DNA from: Acestrorhynchus altus
Lineage: Eukaryota; Chordata; Actinopteri; Characiformes; Acestrorhynchidae
Length of the DNA: 64,000 nt
Direction of reading: 5' to 3'
Assembly (NCBI GenBank): GCA_034509495.1
Contig: CM067507.1
Span: forward strand, 28,805,392 to 28,869,391
Shown here: in pieces, positions 61,288 through 64,000 of the stretch
How the letters are laid out: each line of letters opens with the position of its first letter
How positions within the stretch are numbered: position 1 is the first letter of the stretch
Position numbers and translations under genes: made by a program
Notes under the pieces: generated by a model
The model's database searches: none
Told to the model about the DNA's origin: nothing
The model's input: only the letters and a program-made list of their open reading frames with translations

Positions 61288-62208
61288 TCAGCAGCTGCTG
61301 ATGCTACTCTGCCGACTACCTAGCAGACTATGGGCTATGCTGCACGAAAGTAAGGCAGCACCCTCCCGCGTGGGGTGGACACCATCCCTACCTATAAGAC
61401 CAGGCTTGCCCTCGAAATTACCCCAATTATCTATAAAGCCCACATTGTTTTCTGAACACCACTTGGACATCCAGCAATTCAACGCTGTAAGCCTGCTGTA
61501 CGCTTCAGCGCCACGCCGCATCGGAATGGGGCCAGAGCAAATTACGGCATCGGACATTGTCTGGGCCAGTTTAACCACCTCTATAATTTTAACTTTAGTC
61601 ACTTCACTCTGCCGCAGACGTATATCATTGGCCCCTACGTGTATAACTATCCTCGAATATTTCCTATTTGCTAATTTAAGATGGCCACTAACGTCCGGTG
61701 CCCTGGCTCCCGGTAAACAGCTAACTGTGACCGCTGGTGCCCCTAAAGGACTAGCTATTTTCACGTGTCGGACAATAGAGTCTCCTACAACCAGAGTTCT
61801 TTGAACAGGCTCCTCAACGGGTGTTTCACTGAGTGGGGCAAACCTGTTTGACACGTGAACAGGAGGAGAGTGGTGTTTCTGTGGGTCAGCTTTGGCCTTA
61901 GCCTTAGCTTTGTGACTATGCCGCCGAGACGTCACCCATTCGCCCCGCTGTGAGGACTCTGATGCCGGAGTCGAGGGGACGCTGACTCTCCCTGAGGCAC
62001 CCGGGGCTGCTAATCCTGAGCACTCTAACTCTCTGTCCTTCAGTAAACCCCGGATACACACCTCTAACTTGTCCACCTTTTCCAGCAAGGAGCTAACTAT
62101 CTGACACTTAGTACAGACACTATCACTATTATTATCACTAGAGCTGGAAAAGGGGGTTACACTAAACATGCCACACTCTGAGCAAGCAAACAAACCAGCA
62201 ACAGACAT
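61288..62208 (-). CDS. L2 ORF1: zinc-finger, coiled-coil and SGNH esterase protein
   Basis: 306 residues from ATG 62,206-62,208 to TGA 61,288-61,290. Residues 9-35 hold a CxxC...CxxC zinc-binding pair (CSEC, CTKC). Residues about 37-62 form a short amphipathic coil. Residues 85-115 are basic (RRHSHKAKAKAKA). An SGNH hydrolase follows with GDS (142-144), GAND (192-195) and DGVHP (275-279, putative Asp and His of the triad). In zebrafish L2 elements this ORF1 protein has esterase, nucleic-acid-binding and chaperone activity. The stop context is TGAC. Confidence 0.88.
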   Translation of the reverse strand: MSVAGLFACSECGMFSVTPFSSSSDNNSDSVCTKCQIVSSLLEKVDKLEVCIRGLLKDRELECSGLAAPGASGRVSVPSTPASESSQRGEWVTSRRHSHKAKAKAKADPQKHHSPPVHVSNRFAPLSETPVEEPVQRTLVVGDSIVRHVKIASPLGAPAVTVSCLPGARAPDVSGHLKLANRKYSRIVIHVGANDIRLRQSEVTKVKIIEVVKLAQTMSDAVICSGPIPMRRGAEAYSRLTALNCWMSKWCSENNVGFIDNWGNFEGKPGLIGRDGVHPTREGAALLSCSIAHSLLGSRQSSISSC

Positions 62209-62779
62209 GGTTAAACAGGTACTCACCGTTTTTGTGTAGAATAAAATAACTTACACCAAACAGCAAACAAACCAACTGGAGAAGACAGCTACTCCACTTT
62301 CTGAGAGCTGCAAAAAAGTCTGAAAAACTATCTAAAAACGGTTAATATGGAACAGCAAACAGCAAATAAACAGCAAAAAGCACCAAACAAAACAGCAAAC
62401 AAACAGAAAACAGGCTCTACAAGAGCAGAGAGCTACACCAGCTAACTTAGCAAACAGTACTGGCAAACAGCTAATCCACAGCTACACCAAACACTTAGCC
62501 AGCAGGAAGCACTGAGCAGGAAGCAGGAAGTTCCTGCAGGAAGTTTCCCTCTCAAAACACAAAATATAGAGAGGAGAGAATTGATATAAAGAAAAATATT
62601 GAAATAATATGACAATATTGTCAAAAACAGTGTTTTTGAACAATTGCACTATCCTTTTTTCTAAATTTGATAAAGGAAATCATGCCATATTGATGAATGC
62701 TGAGAGCATCTGCCTTACTATGGTTATGTTAATGTTATGTAGGTCTAGTAGTGTTCAAATAAAAATTGTATTTTTACAT

Positions 62780-63122
62780 TTTGTTTTTCCTCTTAGATTC
62801 TGGAGCATTACTGCGATTATTTGATTGTATTCATTGACTTGATTATTCACTGACTGCATTCACTCCCACACTCATCCCAAAAGTATTGTATACCATCATT
62901 CTAGACAACACAGTCCCACTGCTCCACAGCTCAATGCTGGGAGACCTTCTAGTCCAAACCTGGCATCAGGCATGGTGATGATAGGTTCATGTGTTCCTGC
63001 TCCAGAGAGTTAAATTATATTGGCAGTCCTTCTATACAGGGACTAGACAAGCTGTGTCTGTGCAATAGCAGATGAATGCATTCATTAGAAGAGGTGTCCA
63101 CAAACATTTGGACATATAGTGT
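62780..63122 (-). mobile_element. Tc1-type MITE, left end truncated
   Basis: The right end GTGTCCACAAACATTTGGAC-ATATAGTGTA is the best preserved terminus of this family in the window. The interior (GATTCTGGAGCATTACTGCG, CAGAGAGTTAAATTATATTG) matches the 27.8 and 32.5 kb copies. Confidence 0.75.
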
Positions 63123-63288
63123 AGGTCACACTACGAACATGTTCAAAATCATGCAATAAGCAAATGAACAAGTATGCATTTGATGAAAATAAATGAGAGA
63201 TTGCGCAATACTACATGCTTTCCAAATGCACTCAGCATTGATGTTTTTCTTTGAATCTGAATTCAAAGTGGTTTCTATTGTGTACCAT

Positions 63289-63362
63289 GTGGTTGCAATG
63301 AGGTTGCTAGGTGGTTACTAGGTGGTTGCTATGGGGTTGCTAGGAGGTTGTGCATGTGGTTG
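63289..63362 (+). repeat. GGTTGCTAGGTGGTTACTAG minisatellite
   Basis: Variants of GGTTGCTA and GGTGGTT repeat about seven times over 70 bases. Confidence 0.8.
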
Positions 63363-63919
63363 ACTGTGTGTACAGCTTGGAAAGAAATTAAGAGACCACT
63401 TCAATTTTTTTTCTTAAATCAACTTCTCCACATGTATGGCAGCTGTTTCTTTCCACGTATCCATCAAACAAAGCTAAGATACTTCAATTCCTTTGCCAGA
63501 AATGGCAGAAAGTCTCCTAACCACAGTTTGAAAGACATGCCAAGACACAAAAGCTGTGATTGACAATGTTATTTCACCAAATAGTGATTTCTGAATTATT
63601 TACCATTGATTAGGATGACTGTTTAGACATGACTATTAACCTTTATAGTATGCAGGATATTTTCATAGTTTGATTTATTTTTATTGACTAAAATATTTAA
63701 TAAAGTATTTATAGGAGACAATCACCCATGACAGATATTATTACATTCAGGAGATCCTAGGCTACTCAAATATATCCACAATTGTTATTGCTTTTTTGGT
63801 TTTGGATAGTAGACCAAATAAGGTAGAAAACAACCTGAATATACTTTATTGTTTATTGTATGTATCTGTATTATACCTTCTTGGGAATTTATTCTGAAAT
63901 TTCATCATCACCCTACCTC

Positions 63920-64000
63920 TCACTGATCAGTCTCAGTCTGCATGCAGGTTGAGCATGAAAGTGTGGACAGAGCAGTAAACAGGCACTGGAAGGCTTCTTT
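63920..64000 (-). repeat. Family-A interspersed repeat, copy 4, cut by window end
   Basis: In reverse the segment reads TTCCAGTGCCTGTTTACTGC-TCTGTCCAC and CTCAACCTGCATGCAGACTG, matching copy 3 at 49,390-49,445. It is in the opposite orientation to the other three. Confidence 0.7.

Larger units (their letters stand above)
57365..62560 (-). mobile_element. L2-clade non-LTR retrotransposon, apparently full length
   Basis: The element runs from a 5' UTR rich in CAGCAAACA-type sequence (about 62,209-62,560; boundary uncertain), through ORF1 and ORF2, to a 3' UTR of about 860 bases ending in an (ATCA)n tail at 57,365-57,390. The 3' UTR also has an internal (AAAT)n at about 57,451-57,482. Both ORFs are uninterrupted, which suggests recent insertion. 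The ORF1 esterase plus APE-endonuclease/RT layout matches zebrafish ZfL2-1-type elements. I could not define target-site duplications. Confidence 0.85.
62560..64000. other. Repeat-rich flank after the L2 element
   Basis: No gene seen. It contains a Tc1-type MITE (62,780-63,122), a GGTTGCTA minisatellite and the beginning of a Family-A repeat at the window end. Confidence 0.6.

Noticed and set aside
61037..61804. 255-codon open frame on the + strand within the L2 element
   Set aside because: It is antisense to ORF1 and the start of ORF2, which have clear domains. Nothing in it is family-like.

Overview
This window is vertebrate nuclear DNA and almost certainly comes from a teleost fish. The genes have many small exons separated by AT-rich introns, CpG-rich DNA is limited to the window start and the hacl1 promoter, and the repeats are typical of fish: an L2-type LINE with an SGNH-esterase ORF1, Tc1 and hAT miniature elements, tRNA-derived SINEs and many (CA)n and (AAT)n microsatellites. 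The repeat mix suggests an otophysan (characin or catfish relative), but that is an impression rather than a measurement.

Layout. (1) About 1-9,674, + strand: plekha8 (FAPP2), the Golgi PI4P-binding glycosphingolipid transfer protein. Twelve coding exons are visible and their phases agree; the first coding exon was not found and probably lies upstream of the window. (2) About 9.7-21.2 kb: gene-poor DNA with decayed transposons. (3) 21,188-35,568, - strand: colq, the collagen tail that anchors acetylcholinesterase at the synapse. All 17 coding exons join in phase to 455 codons, the length of human COLQ. (4) 39,053-47,823, - strand: hacl1, the peroxisomal thiamine-diphosphate-dependent 2-hydroxyacyl-CoA lyase. 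All 17 coding exons join to 568 codons. colq next to hacl1 is the gene order known from human 3p25; plekha8 on the other side of colq is a different arrangement, because the human gene is on chromosome 7. (5) About 47.9-57.3 kb: repeats, a possible unrecognised terminal exon on the - strand (50.3-50.8 kb), and a 153-bp inverted copy of hacl1 exon 16 beside a long (TG)n array. (6) 57,365 to about 62,560, - strand: an apparently full-length L2-clade LINE with open ORF1 and ORF2. (7) The remainder is MITE and minisatellite DNA.

The most interesting observations are: (a) the L2 element carries ORF1 and ORF2 in the same frame, separated by one TGA and a 30-codon open linker, and ORF2 has no ATG before its endonuclease domain, which points to readthrough, reinitiation or non-AUG start; (b) the exon-bounded duplication of hacl1 exon 16; (c) the unrecognised, frameshifted, coding-like block at 50.3-50.8 kb; (d) two nested palindromes inside a plekha8 intron; (e) two full-length copies and several fragments of a Tc1-like MITE, and several copies of a roughly 350-450 bp family that I cannot assign. 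The three host genes have unrelated jobs and there is no sign that they act as one system.
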